A DNA stretch of 64,000 nt from the NCBI RefSeq assembly GCF_002101815.1, contig NZ_LQPM01000023.1, positions 207,459 to 271,458 on the forward strand, read 5' to 3'. Within the stretch, counting starts at the first letter, position 1; each line of letters begins with the position of its first letter. A model generated the notes under the pieces. The model saw only the letters and a program-made list of their open reading frames with translations, did not search any database and was not told the DNA's origin. A program made the position numbers and the translations under genes. Shown here in pieces: positions 19,482 through 28,049 of this stretch. Source of the stretch: Mycobacterium paraense. Its GTDB lineage: Bacteria > Actinomycetota > Actinomycetes > Mycobacteriales > Mycobacteriaceae.

Positions 19482-19955
19482 TTATGCGGGGCTAGAGGGG
19501 TCAGCCCGAAAGCGTGCGACCAACGGGTAGAGCTGGCAGCCCAGGCAGATGCCGAAGGCCGCGTTGAGGAAGGCGGCCACCAGCGCGGCCGCGGTGGCGA
19601 TCAGCCCGAGTACAACGGCGCCGACGGCAAATCCCACGACACCGACGACCGCGAAGATCAGGCCGACGAGCTGGGCGAACTTCAGCGGCGCGACGGGTTC
19701 GCGCTCCGTGACGGGCCCCAGCCGGAGGGCGACGACGCGGGCAAACAGCCGCCCGTAGGGGTGGCGGCGGGGCCCGCCGATGGCGCCGACGGCGAAGATC
19801 ACGGCCTGCGCCCCGAGGACGAGGGCGGCCGCCGCCGGGCTGGCGGCTGAAACGATGAGCGTGAGCAAAAGGACCGCGGACGTGACCCAGGCGGCGAACC
19901 TGGGCCCGCGCACGTCGACGCGGTCGGGCTCCACGGCGGTGTTGTTGCTTGGCAC
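19482..19955 (-). CDS. DUF4395 integral membrane protein
   Basis: A protein of about 157 residues with at least four membrane helices, including AAWVTSAVLLLTLIVSAAS and LVGLIFAVVGVVGFAVGAVV. It ends with GICLGCQLYPLVARF, the CxxC motif typical of DUF4395 proteins. I chose GTG 19955 (VPSNNTAVEPDRVDV) because AGGAG lies nine bases upstream. It is the first structural gene after the polycysteine ORF and 37 bases before cysA2. The CxxC and the neighbours suggest a role in sulfur handling; this is inference. Confidence 0.85.
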   Translation of the reverse strand: MPSNNTAVEPDRVDVRGPRFAAWVTSAVLLLTLIVSAASPAAAALVLGAQAVIFAVGAIGGPRRHPYGRLFARVVALRLGPVTEREPVAPLKFAQLVGLIFAVVGVVGFAVGAVVLGLIATAAALVAAFLNAAFGICLGCQLYPLVARFRADPSSPA

Positions 19956-20053
19956 GGGGACTACTCCTAGAAATTCTTGTTGCGCGGAAGACGGGTGGAG
20001 GCACGCCACGGTAGGGACCGAAGCTGCTCCGAGTGCGCGCAGGGCGCTGCTAC

Positions 20054-20125
20054 TCAGCAGCTACAGCAACAACAACAACAACCCGCGATGCGGCACAGAC
20101 CGACTGTGCGGCGCGTGGTGAGCAT
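20054..20125 (-). CDS. 23-codon polycysteine leader ORF (cysteine attenuator)
   Basis: A short ORF starting MLTTRRTVGLCRIAG and ending in CCCCCCSC and TGA: six consecutive cysteine codons, a serine, then one more. It precedes the DUF4395-cysA2-sseC operon by 98 bases, on the same strand. Polycysteine short ORFs in front of this operon have been reported in mycobacteria as leaderless, cysteine-responsive attenuators: ribosome stalling at low cysteine exposes the downstream genes. The sequence matches that description closely. Whether this ATG is leaderless is unclear, because a -10-like TAAGCT sits at 20154-20159, further upstream than leaderless initiation would need. Confidence 0.88.
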   Translation of the reverse strand: MLTTRRTVGLCRIAGCCCCCCSC

Positions 20126-20175
20126 GGGCTCGAAGCGGGCTGACACGTCGGCAAGCTTACCCAATGACGTGCCGC

Positions 20176-20592
20176 TCAAGCCAACAGAGGCCGCAGCGCC
20201 GAACGCAGGTCGGCGGCCTTGGGCACCCCGGAGGCGCGGTATCGCTGTCGACCCTCGACGTCGAAGATCAGCGTGGTGGGCAGCGAGAGCACCGAGAAGC
20301 GCCGGGCGGTCGCCGGATTGGCGTCCAGGTCGATCTCGAGGTGGGCTACCTCGGCCAGGTCCTGGCAGACCTGGTCGACCACTCGGCGAACCCGGTCGCA
20401 GGGGCCGCACCACGGGGCGCTGAAGTGCACGATGGTCGGCCCGCTCCGAGACAACGCCAGTTCGCCCGCGTCGATCCCGCCGCCCGGATCGGAATGAATC
20501 TCGCGGACCCGTCCCGACCTGCGCGTCAACAGCCAGCCGGCGACGGTCGCCACGACGACTGCCCCCACGATCGTCACGAGCACGGTAGTCAT
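20176..20592 (-). CDS. thiX: Membrane-anchored thioredoxin-fold protein (Rv0816c/ThiX type)
   Basis: A 138-residue protein with an N-terminal membrane helix (TVLVTIVGAVVVATVAGWLL, residues 3-22) and a thioredoxin domain with the redox motif WCGPC (Cys62, Cys65), the cis-proline segment VLSLPTTLIF, and DLDANPATARRFS. It is expected to be anchored with its active site at the membrane face. The ATG overlaps the stop of the DUF2993 gene (ATGA). Partner proteins cannot be named from the sequence. Confidence 0.9.
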   Translation of the reverse strand: MTTVLVTIVGAVVVATVAGWLLTRRSGRVREIHSDPGGGIDAGELALSRSGPTIVHFSAPWCGPCDRVRRVVDQVCQDLAEVAHLEIDLDANPATARRFSVLSLPTTLIFDVEGRQRYRASGVPKAADLRSALRPLLA

Positions 20593-21401
20593 GACTGCTT
20601 GAACCCCGCGAGGGTGACGGTTACTCCCCGGGTGACCCCTTCGATGATGACGTCGGAGCCGCGCGCACCCTCGGTGGTCGGCCCGACCCCGAACGGCAGC
20701 CGCTGGTTGGGCAGCCTTGTGCTGAATGCGCGCAGCACCGCATCCCGCTTGTCGTCCGGGACCGCCTGGTCGGCGGTGTCGGGCCCGGTGAGGACGCCCG
20801 TCGGCGTGATCACCAGCGTCGCCGGGTCTTCGGGCGCGATGGAAAGGTCCGCCGAGACGCTGACCCGGTGCTCGAAGCCCGCCGCGTGCGGCGTGCCGCT
20901 GAACACCAACCCGTGGCTGTCGGAGATGCCCGATGCGGTGACGCCGCCGGTGGCGGTGTTGGTTTCCCGCGGGGGCGCCTCGACCATCAGATCGCTGATG
21001 CCCATGTAGCGGCCCAGGTGCGTCGAGTCGATGATGATGCGGCTCTCCAGCCTGCCCACCGGGAGCTTCGCGTCGGGCCTGATCAGCCACGATGCCTGCG
21101 TCAGGTCCACCGAGTACATCGTGGCTTCCAGGGTGGCCGTGCCGACCATCGTGTGATCGACGGCGTTGGCCTTGATCTCCAGCTGGTTGTAGTGGTGGCG
21201 CAGCGCCTGCGGGATGAAGGGGAACGCCACGATGGCGACGAACGGGTCGGACCCCAGCTGCGCCACCCTGCGCACGCTGGTCGACAGCCGGTATTCGGCG
21301 TAGATGCTGGTCCCGTAGTCGACGCCGACGGCGGCGACGACCGGTACGGCCACGGCGATCGCCGCGGCCGCCGCGCCGATCAGCACCTTCCGCACCCGCA
21401 C
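20589..21401 (-). CDS. DUF2993 lipid-binding-like protein (Rv0817c type)
   Basis: A protein of about 270 residues. An N-terminal membrane anchor or signal segment (VLIGAAAAAIAVAVPVVAAV) is followed by a DUF2993 domain (LEIKANAVDHTMVGTATLEA ... GFEHRVSVSADLSI). DUF2993 is an elongated tubular fold resembling lipid-binding proteins; export to the envelope is likely. Two nearby GTGs (21401, 21395) are possible starts; 21401 gives 270 residues, the length I recall for Rv0817c. It forms an operon with the thioredoxin downstream. Confidence 0.83.
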   Translation of the reverse strand: MRVRKVLIGAAAAAIAVAVPVVAAVGVDYGTSIYAEYRLSTSVRRVAQLGSDPFVAIVAFPFIPQALRHHYNQLEIKANAVDHTMVGTATLEATMYSVDLTQASWLIRPDAKLPVGRLESRIIIDSTHLGRYMGISDLMVEAPPRETNTATGGVTASGISDSHGLVFSGTPHAAGFEHRVSVSADLSIAPEDPATLVITPTGVLTGPDTADQAVPDDKRDAVLRAFSTRLPNQRLPFGVGPTTEGARGSDVIIEGVTRGVTVTLAGFKQS

Positions 21402-21576
21402 ATTGTCGCGTAATCCGCCGGCCGCCGTGTCGCCGGCCGCCCGGTGGCGGGGCTCACACTGCCGCCTACCCCACGCCGAAACGGCAGGTGGCACGTTATC
21501 GTTAGATGTCCTGGCAACTAACGCGTCGTGGCGTTACGAAATGGGAGACGCCTTCCCCCCGAGCTGGAGGGGCTAG

Positions 21577-22350
21577 TTGGAGCTATTACTGCTGACCTCG
21601 GAATTGCACCCCGACCCGGTGCTGCCGTCGTTGTCGCTGCTTCCTCACACCGTCCGGACGGCGCCGCCAGAACCATCCTCGTTGCTGGAGGCCGGCACCG
21701 CGGACGCCGTGCTGGTCGACGCGCGCACCGACCTGTCGTCCGCGCGCGGCCTGTGCCGGCTGTTGAGCACGGCGGGCCGGTCGGTCCCCGTGTTGGCCGT
21801 GGTGAGCGAAGGCGGGCTGGTGGCCGTTAGCGCCGACTGGGGACTGGACGAGATCCTGCTGCCCAGCACCGGGCCCGCCGAGATCGACGCCCGGTTGCGG
21901 CTGGTGGTCGGCCGCCGCGGCGGGCTGGCCGACCAGGAAAGCGCGGGCAAGGTCAGCCTCGGCGAGCTGGTGATCGACGAGGGCACCTACACCGCCCGGC
22001 TGCGCGGCCGCCCGCTCGACCTCACCTACAAGGAGTTCGAGTTGCTGAAGTACCTGGCCCAGCACGCCGGCCGGGTGTTCACCCGCGCGCAGCTGCTGCA
22101 CGAGGTGTGGGGCTACGACTTCTTCGGCGGCACCCGCACGGTCGATGTGCACGTGCGGCGACTGCGCGCCAAGCTCGGCCCCGAATACGAGGCGTTGATC
22201 GGCACGGTGCGCAACGTCGGGTACAAGGCCGTCCGGCCGGCGCGCGGCCGACCGCCGATCGCGGACCCCGACGAGGCCGAAGCCGATGACGCCGAGTCCG
22301 ATGCGGAGGATCTGCAACAGCCGCTGGGCGACCCGTTGCGCAGTCAGTGA
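21577..22350 (+). CDS. glnR: GlnR-type winged-helix transcriptional regulator
   Basis: An OmpR/PhoB-class orphan response regulator of 257 residues. The N-terminal receiver-like half has weak receiver features (ADAVLVDARTDL). The C-terminal winged helix contains LDLTYKEFELLKYLAQHAGR, VFTRAQLLHEVWGYDFFGGT and RTVDVHVRRLRAKLG. In actinobacteria this protein (Rv0818) controls nitrogen assimilation. The TTG start at 21577 follows GGAGGGG. An acidic tail (EAEADDAESDAEDLQQ) ends the protein, and its stop overlaps the mshD start. Confidence 0.92.
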   Translation: MELLLLTSELHPDPVLPSLSLLPHTVRTAPPEPSSLLEAGTADAVLVDARTDLSSARGLCRLLSTAGRSVPVLAVVSEGGLVAVSADWGLDEILLPSTGPAEIDARLRLVVGRRGGLADQESAGKVSLGELVIDEGTYTARLRGRPLDLTYKEFELLKYLAQHAGRVFTRAQLLHEVWGYDFFGGTRTVDVHVRRLRAKLGPEYEALIGTVRNVGYKAVRPARGRPPIADPDEAEADDAESDAEDLQQPLGDPLRSQ

Positions 22351-23270
22351 CCTCGCCCGACTGGCGTTCCGCACTCACTGACTCCGAGCAGCAGAGCGTG
22401 CGTGAACTCGTCTCGGCCGCAACGGAATTCGACGGGGTAGCGCCCGTCGGGGAGCAGGTGTTGCGCGAACTGGGCCACGACCGCACCGCACACCTGCTGA
22501 TCACCGGCGCCGAGCCGGGCGCGATCGCGGGCTACCTGAATCTCAGCCCGCCCCGCGACGGAGACGCGGGAATGGCGGAGCTCGTGGTGCACCCCCAGGC
22601 CCGCCGGCGCGGTGTCGGCACCGCCATGGTGCGCGCAGCGGTGGCGAAAACCGCTGGGCGCAACCGCTTTTGGGCGCACGGCACCCTCGAGCCGGCCCGG
22701 GCGACCGCGGCCGCGCTCGGGCTGATCGCGGTGCGCGAACTCGTCCAGATGCGACGCTCGCTGCGCGACGTCCCGGACTCCGTGCCGCCGGTTCCCGGGG
22801 TGGAAATTCGCACCTACCGGGGGACGGCCGACGACGCCGAGTTGCTGCGCGTCAACAACGCCGCGTTCGCCCGACACCCCGAACAGGGCGGGTGGACCGA
22901 GGCCGATCTGGCGGAGCGGCGCGCCGAACCCTGGTTCGACCCGGAGGGCTTGTTTATGGCGTTCGGCGCGCCCGACAGCGATCAGGCGGGCAGGCTGCTG
23001 GGCTTCCACTGGACCAAGGTGCACCTCGACCGGCCGGGCTTGGGCGAGGTTTACGTCGTCGGCGTCGATCCGGCGGCGCAGGGCCGGCGTCTCGGGCACA
23101 CGTTGACAGCCATCGGGATTCAATCGCTGGCGCGCCGGCTGGCCGGTGCGGCCGAACCCACCGTGATGCTGTACGTCGAGTCCGACAACGCGGCCGCGGT
23201 GCGAACCTACGAGCGCCTCGGCTTTCGCACCTACAGCGTCGACACCGCGTACGCGGTGGCCGGCGCCTGA
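22347..23270 (+). CDS. mshD: Mycothiol synthase MshD
   Basis: MshD transfers acetyl from acetyl-CoA to cysteinyl-glucosaminyl-inositol, the last step of mycothiol synthesis. The 307-residue protein has two GNAT repeats. The acetyl-CoA loop of the first is VVHPQARRRGVGTAM and of the second VGVDPAAQGRRLGHTL. SDNAAAVRTYERLGFR closes the second GNAT fold. The GTG start overlaps the glnR stop (GTGA), so the two are co-transcribed. Downstream comes the pst operon. Confidence 0.95.
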   Translation: MTSPDWRSALTDSEQQSVRELVSAATEFDGVAPVGEQVLRELGHDRTAHLLITGAEPGAIAGYLNLSPPRDGDAGMAELVVHPQARRRGVGTAMVRAAVAKTAGRNRFWAHGTLEPARATAAALGLIAVRELVQMRRSLRDVPDSVPPVPGVEIRTYRGTADDAELLRVNNAAFARHPEQGGWTEADLAERRAEPWFDPEGLFMAFGAPDSDQAGRLLGFHWTKVHLDRPGLGEVYVVGVDPAAQGRRLGHTLTAIGIQSLARRLAGAAEPTVMLYVESDNAAAVRTYERLGFRTYSVDTAYAVAGA

Positions 23271-23283
23271 CCGCACGCCGATC

Positions 23284-23305
23284 GTTCACCCGGCATTCAT
23301 CTCCA
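23284..23305 (+). promoter_or_regulatory. PHO-box-like direct repeat upstream of pstS
   Basis: GTTCACCCGGC directly followed by ATTCATCTCCA gives two imperfect 11-base units that resemble the GTTCACC-type PHO box used by RegX3/PhoP in actinobacteria. It lies about 115 bases upstream of the pstS start. That this is the low-phosphate control site is inference from position and pattern. Confidence 0.5.
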
Positions 23306-23419
23306 CCGACTTCTCTGGACGGCGCCGGCGCATACTTTTGCGGTCAGTTGGCTACCTCCCTTGGGGACGGCCGGCGGTGCCTGCATGCGTCGGGGGGAGC
23401 GCGTCAGGAAGCGAGATCG

Positions 23420-24544
23420 GTGAGGCTCGACAGGGAGGGCAGGTCGCTGGCGGCCGCCGCGCTGGCGCTGGCGATCTGCGGTGCGACACTGACCGGCTGC
23501 GGCAGCGACGACAACCGCCGCGGCGCATCGACGGCCGCGATCTCCGGGTTGGCCGGCTCGGAGGGCTGCGCCGGAAAGAGCGGCCTGACGGCGGAGGGCT
23601 CGACCGCCCAGCAGAACGCGATGTCGTTGTTCAACCAGGTGTGGGGGCAGACCTGCCCCGGCAAGGCGGTGGCGTACAACCCGACCGGGTCGGGCGCCGG
23701 GCGCGAGCAGTTCATCGCGGGCCACGTCGACTTCGCGGGGTCCGACTCGCCGCTGGTGGCCGACCAGATCGGCCCGGCCGCCAAACGCTGCGACGGAAAC
23801 CCCGCGTGGGACCTGCCCCTGGTCTTCGGGCCGGTCGCGCTGGTGTACAACCTGCCGGGCGTACCGCGGCTCGTCCTCAGCAGTGACGCCCTCGCCAAGC
23901 TCCTCAGCGGCAGGATCACCGCGTGGAACGACCCGATACTGGCGGCGCTCAATCCCGGCGTGGCGCTGCCCGACACCAAGATCGTCCCGATCTACCGGGC
24001 CGACTCGTCGGGAACGACCGACAACGTCCAGAAGTATTTGACGGCCGCCGCGCCGCAGAGCTGGACCCGGGGGGTGGGCACCGAGTTCCAGGGCGGCGTC
24101 GGGGAGGGGGCCACGAAGTCGGCGGGCGTCATCCAGGCCGTGCGGGTGACCGCCGGTGCGATCGGCTACGTCGAGAAGGGGTTTGCCGACCAAGCCGGTG
24201 TGCCCTACGCCCTGATCGACACGGGCAACGGCGTGGTTCCGCTGACCAACGACACCGCCGCCAAGGCGATCCAGGCGGCCAGCTTCGTCGCCGACGGCAA
24301 CGACCTGGTACTCGACCTGGACCCGATGTACACCACCGCGCGCGCCGACGCCTACCCGCTGGTGCTGGCCAGTTACGAGATCGTGTGCTCGAACGGCTAC
24401 GACGCGGACACTTCGGCGGCGATCAAGTCCTTCCTGAGCGCGGCCGCGACCAAGGGGCAGGCCGGTCTTACGTCCGCCGGTTATGTGCCGTTGCCCGATA
24501 AAGTCAAGGAGCGATTGGTTACCGCGATCAGCGCGATCCGGTAA
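23420..24544 (+). CDS. pstS: Phosphate-binding lipoprotein PstS
   Basis: A 374-residue periplasmic phosphate-binding protein. An N-terminal signal with the lipobox LTGC (Cys27) marks it for lipid anchoring. Typical PstS segments include YNPTGSGAGREQFIAGHVDF, FAGSDSPL and VPIYRADSSGTTDNVQKYLT, which form the phosphate pocket. GTG 23420 has AGGAAG upstream. It heads pstS-pstC-pstA-pstB. In M. tuberculosis the pst genes lie elsewhere and only phoT stands next to this neighbourhood. Confidence 0.95.
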   Translation: MRLDREGRSLAAAALALAICGATLTGCGSDDNRRGASTAAISGLAGSEGCAGKSGLTAEGSTAQQNAMSLFNQVWGQTCPGKAVAYNPTGSGAGREQFIAGHVDFAGSDSPLVADQIGPAAKRCDGNPAWDLPLVFGPVALVYNLPGVPRLVLSSDALAKLLSGRITAWNDPILAALNPGVALPDTKIVPIYRADSSGTTDNVQKYLTAAAPQSWTRGVGTEFQGGVGEGATKSAGVIQAVRVTAGAIGYVEKGFADQAGVPYALIDTGNGVVPLTNDTAAKAIQAASFVADGNDLVLDLDPMYTTARADAYPLVLASYEIVCSNGYDADTSAAIKSFLSAAATKGQAGLTSAGYVPLPDKVKERLVTAISAIR

Positions 24545-24588
24545 CCGGCGGGCGCAAGGAGCGACAGCAGGACTGTGACGGGATCACA

Positions 24589-25626
24589 GTGATAACGCCA
24601 GACCCATCCGCTGCGGGTTCGGGTGCGGTCGTCGCTGCGCCCTTCCCCGAGTCTCCGGTGGTGCCGATCAGCCCGTGGGGGCGTTCCCGGCCGCGCCTGG
24701 GGGACAGGGTTTTTCGTCGGCTGGCGCAGGGTTCCGGGGTCCTGATCGTGGTCCTGATCGCCGCGATCGGCGTGTTTTTGTTGCTGCGCGCGATCCCGGC
24801 CCTGCAGCGCAACCGGGAGAACTTTTTCACCTACGACGGCAACTGGGTCACCACCGACACCTCGGCCATGCACTTCGGAATCTTCGAGCTGCTCGAGGTG
24901 ACCGTGTTCGTGTCGGTGTTCGCGTTGATCCTGGCCATGCCGATCGCTTTGGGCGTGGCCCTGTTCATCACGCACTACGCGCCGCGCCGGCTCGCCGCGC
25001 CGCTGGCCTACGCGGTCGATCTGCTGGCCGCGGTCCCCTCGATCGTGTACGGCGTGTGGGGCCTCTACGTGCTGGCGCCGCAGCTGCGGCCCGTCGCCAC
25101 CTGGCTGAACCACACCCTCGGCTGGTGGTTCCTGTTCGCCACCGGCAACGCGTCGGTCGCGGGTGGCGGCACGGTCTTCACCGGCGGGATCGTGTTGGCG
25201 GTGATGATCCTGCCGATCATCACCGCGGTCACCCGCGAGGTGTTCATGCAAACCCCGAACGACGAGATCGAGGCGGCGCTGGCCCTCGGCGCCACGCGCT
25301 GGGAAGTGATCAAGACGACCGTGCTGCCGTTCGGGCGATCCGGCTACGTCAGCGGCGCGATGCTGGGCCTGGGCCGTGCCCTGGGCGAGACGGTCGCGCT
25401 GCTGATCATCCTGCGGGGCACCCAGGCCGCGTTCGGCTGGTCGCTGTTCGACGGCGGCTCGACGTTCGCCACCAAGATCGCGGCCACCGCCTCGGAGTTC
25501 AACGACCGATACAAGGCCGGTGCCTACATCGCCGCCGGACTGGTGCTGTTCCTGCTCACCTTCCTCGTCGACGCCCTGGCCCGCGGCGCCGTTGCGGGCG
25601 CCCACAACAGGCGGTCCGGCCGATGA
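24589..25626 (+). CDS. pstC: Phosphate ABC transporter permease PstC
   Basis: A 345-residue permease with about six membrane helices. The cytoplasmic coupling segment EIEAALALGATRWEVIKTTV and LGRALGETVALLIILRG are characteristic of PstC. The start is GTG 24589, 44 bases after pstS; a nearer GTG at 24575 runs into a stop. Its own stop overlaps the pstA start (ATGA). Confidence 0.95.
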   Translation: MITPDPSAAGSGAVVAAPFPESPVVPISPWGRSRPRLGDRVFRRLAQGSGVLIVVLIAAIGVFLLLRAIPALQRNRENFFTYDGNWVTTDTSAMHFGIFELLEVTVFVSVFALILAMPIALGVALFITHYAPRRLAAPLAYAVDLLAAVPSIVYGVWGLYVLAPQLRPVATWLNHTLGWWFLFATGNASVAGGGTVFTGGIVLAVMILPIITAVTREVFMQTPNDEIEAALALGATRWEVIKTTVLPFGRSGYVSGAMLGLGRALGETVALLIILRGTQAAFGWSLFDGGSTFATKIAATASEFNDRYKAGAYIAAGLVLFLLTFLVDALARGAVAGAHNRRSGR

Positions 25627-26537
25627 CCTCGATGCTGGACCGGCCCCTCAAGCCGCGGGCCTTCCCGGGGGTCGGCCGCCGCCGCCGGGCGGCCAACGCC
25701 GCGGCGACCGTGCTGATGACGCTGTCGATGGTGATCGCGCTGACACCGTTGGTGTTGGTTCTCGCCTCCGTGATTGCCAAGGGGTTCAAGGCGATTGCCT
25801 CCACCGCGTGGTGGACGCATTCGCAGGCGGGCATGACGGCGTTCGTCGCCGGCGGCGGCGCCTACCACGCGACGGTCGGCACGCTGCTGCAAGGGCTGGT
25901 ATGCGCGGTGATCTCGGTCCCGATCGGAATGCTGGTGGCGATCTACCTGGTCGAGTACGGCGGCGGCACCGCCCTGGGCAGGCTGGCCACGTTCATGGTG
26001 GACATCCTCTCCGGCGTGCCCTCGATCGTGGCGGCGTTGTTCATCTACGCGCTGTGGGTGGCGACGCTGGGGCTGCCCCGTTCCGGGTTCGCGGTGTCCC
26101 TAGCGCTCGTTTTGCTGATGATTCCCGTGATCGTGCGGGCCACCGAGGAGATGCTGCGGATCGTTCCGATTGACCTGCGTGAGGCCAGCTACGCGCTGGG
26201 GATCCCGAAGTGGAAGACGATCGCCAGGGTCGTCGTGCCGACGGGGTTGTCGGGCATCATCACCGGGATCCTGCTGGCGGTGGCTAGAGTGATGGGTGAG
26301 ACGGCGCCGCTGCTGATCCTGATCGGTTATTCACAGTCGATGAACTTCAACGTTTTCCACGGGTTCATGGGGTCGCTGCCCGGGATGATGTATAACCAGA
26401 CATCGGCGGGCGCAGGCATCAACCCGGCGCCGACGGATCGGTTGTGGGGTGCGGCGTTAACCCTCATCCTGGTGATCGCGATCATCAATGTCGGGGCCAG
26501 GGTGATCGCGAGAAAGTTTGCCCCCAAGAAGGCGTAG
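25623..26537 (+). CDS. pstA: Phosphate ABC transporter permease PstA
   Basis: A 304-residue partner permease of PstC. It has MTLSMVIALTPLVLVLASVI as first helix and the coupling segment REASYALGIPKWKTIARVV followed by ARVMGETAPLLILIGYS. The ATG overlaps pstC's stop. The ATPase gene begins 12 bases after the stop. Confidence 0.95.
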   Translation: MTSMLDRPLKPRAFPGVGRRRRAANAAATVLMTLSMVIALTPLVLVLASVIAKGFKAIASTAWWTHSQAGMTAFVAGGGAYHATVGTLLQGLVCAVISVPIGMLVAIYLVEYGGGTALGRLATFMVDILSGVPSIVAALFIYALWVATLGLPRSGFAVSLALVLLMIPVIVRATEEMLRIVPIDLREASYALGIPKWKTIARVVVPTGLSGIITGILLAVARVMGETAPLLILIGYSQSMNFNVFHGFMGSLPGMMYNQTSAGAGINPAPTDRLWGAALTLILVIAIINVGARVIARKFAPKKA

Positions 26538-26549
26538 GCAGGAGCAGTA

Positions 26550-27326
26550 GTGGCCAAGCGGTTGGACCTCAAAGCCGTCAACATCTATTACGGGTCGTTC
26601 AAGGCGGTCGCGGATGTGACGTTGTCGGTGCTGCCCCGCAGCGTGACCGCGTTCATCGGTCCATCGGGCTGCGGCAAGACCACCGTGCTGCGCACGCTGA
26701 ACCGGATGCACGAGGTCATTCCGGGCGCCCGGGTCGAGGGCAGCGTGCTCCTCGACGACCAGGACATCTACGGCGCCGGCATCGACCCGGTCGGGGTGCG
26801 CCGCGCCATCGGGATGGTCTTCCAGCGGCCGAACCCGTTCCCCGCCATGTCAATTCGCGACAACGTCGTCGCCGGCTTGAAGCTGCAGGGGGTGCGCAAT
26901 CGCAAGCTGCTCGACGAGACGGCCGAATACTCGCTGCGCGGCGCCAACCTGTGGGACGAGGTCAAGGATCGGCTGGACAAGCCGGGCGGCGGCCTGTCGG
27001 GCGGCCAGCAGCAGCGCCTGTGCATCGCGCGGGCCATCGCGGTGCAACCCGACGTGTTGCTGATGGACGAGCCCTGCTCCGCCCTGGACCCCATTTCGAC
27101 GATGGCCATCGAGGAACTGATCAGTGAGCTGAAGCAGGACTACACGATCGTCATCGTCACCCACAACATGCAGCAGGCCGCCCGCGTCAGTGACCTGACG
27201 GCGTTTTTCAACCTGGAGGCCGTCGGAAAGCCCGGCCGGCTGGTCGAAATCGACGACACCGAAAAGATTTTCTCCAACCCGACCCAGAAGGCGACCGAAG
27301 ACTACATCTCCGGCCGCTTCGGCTAG
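26550..27326 (+). CDS. pstB: Phosphate ABC transporter ATPase PstB/PhoT
   Basis: A 258-residue ABC ATPase that powers phosphate import through PstC-PstA. Walker A is GPSGCGKTT (residues 37-45), the signature is LSGGQQQRLCIARA, and Walker B is VLLMDEPCSALD; the switch histidine is in IVTHNMQQAAR. The GTG start follows pstA by 12 bases. In M. tuberculosis the orthologue is Rv0820 (phoT). The stop is interleaved with that of the convergent phoU gene at the palindromic CTAG. Confidence 0.96.
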   Translation: MAKRLDLKAVNIYYGSFKAVADVTLSVLPRSVTAFIGPSGCGKTTVLRTLNRMHEVIPGARVEGSVLLDDQDIYGAGIDPVGVRRAIGMVFQRPNPFPAMSIRDNVVAGLKLQGVRNRKLLDETAEYSLRGANLWDEVKDRLDKPGGGLSGGQQQRLCIARAIAVQPDVLLMDEPCSALDPISTMAIEELISELKQDYTIVIVTHNMQQAARVSDLTAFFNLEAVGKPGRLVEIDDTEKIFSNPTQKATEDYISGRFG

Positions 27327-27991
27327 CTCGTCAGGGGTTTCGCGTCGTCCTCGGGCAGCCTGCCCGTCGCCTGGAAAATGACGCGCCGCGCCACCTCCAC
27401 CGCGTGGTCGGCGAAGCGCTCGTAGAAGCGGCCCAGCAACGTCACGTCGACGGCCGCCGCCACGCCGTGCTTCCATTCGCGGTCCATCAAGACCGAGAAC
27501 AAGTGGCGGTGTAGGTCGTCCATCGCGTCGTCTTCTTCGCGGATCCGCGCGGCCTTTTCCGGGTCGCGGGACAACACCACCTCTTGGGCGCTGTTGCCCA
27601 GTTCGACTGCGACCCTGCCCATTTCGGCAAAATACCCGTTGACTTCTTCGGGCAGCGCGTGCTGCGGGTGGCGGCGACGGGCGATCTTGGCGACGTGCAG
27701 GGCCAGCGCCCCCATGCGGTCGATGTCCGCCACCATCTGGATGGCGCTGACGATGGACCGGAGGTCACCGGCGACCGGCGCCTGAAGGGCCAGCAATACG
27801 AAGGCGCTTTCCTCGGCTTGCGCGCTGAGCGCCGCGATCTTTTCGTGGTCGGAAATCACTTGTTCGGCCAGCACCAGATCGGCCTGGAGCAGGGCTTGGG
27901 TGGCCCGCTCCATGGCGATCCCCGCCAGCCCGCACATGTCACCGAGGCGCCCGGATAACTCCGAAAGCTGCTCGTGGTAGGCGGTCCGCAT
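27323..27991 (-). CDS. phoY2: PhoU-family phosphate regulator (PhoY2 type)
   Basis: A 222-residue all-helical PhoU protein with the two three-helix repeats: the first has MCGLAGIAMERATQALLQAD and EKIAALSAQAEESAFVLLAL, the second has VLMDREWKHGVAAAVDVTLL and GRFYERFADHAVEVARR. PhoU links the Pst transporter to the SenX3-RegX3 two-component system and represses the phosphate response under plenty. It faces the pst operon, with overlapping stop codons. Confidence 0.95.
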   Translation of the reverse strand: MRTAYHEQLSELSGRLGDMCGLAGIAMERATQALLQADLVLAEQVISDHEKIAALSAQAEESAFVLLALQAPVAGDLRSIVSAIQMVADIDRMGALALHVAKIARRRHPQHALPEEVNGYFAEMGRVAVELGNSAQEVVLSRDPEKAARIREEDDAMDDLHRHLFSVLMDREWKHGVAAAVDVTLLGRFYERFADHAVEVARRVIFQATGRLPEDDAKPLTS

Positions 27992-28049
27992 GCCGCCAAG
28001 CCTACGTTCTCGACACAGGAAATGGGCGGTGCCGTACCGCCAAAATTCT

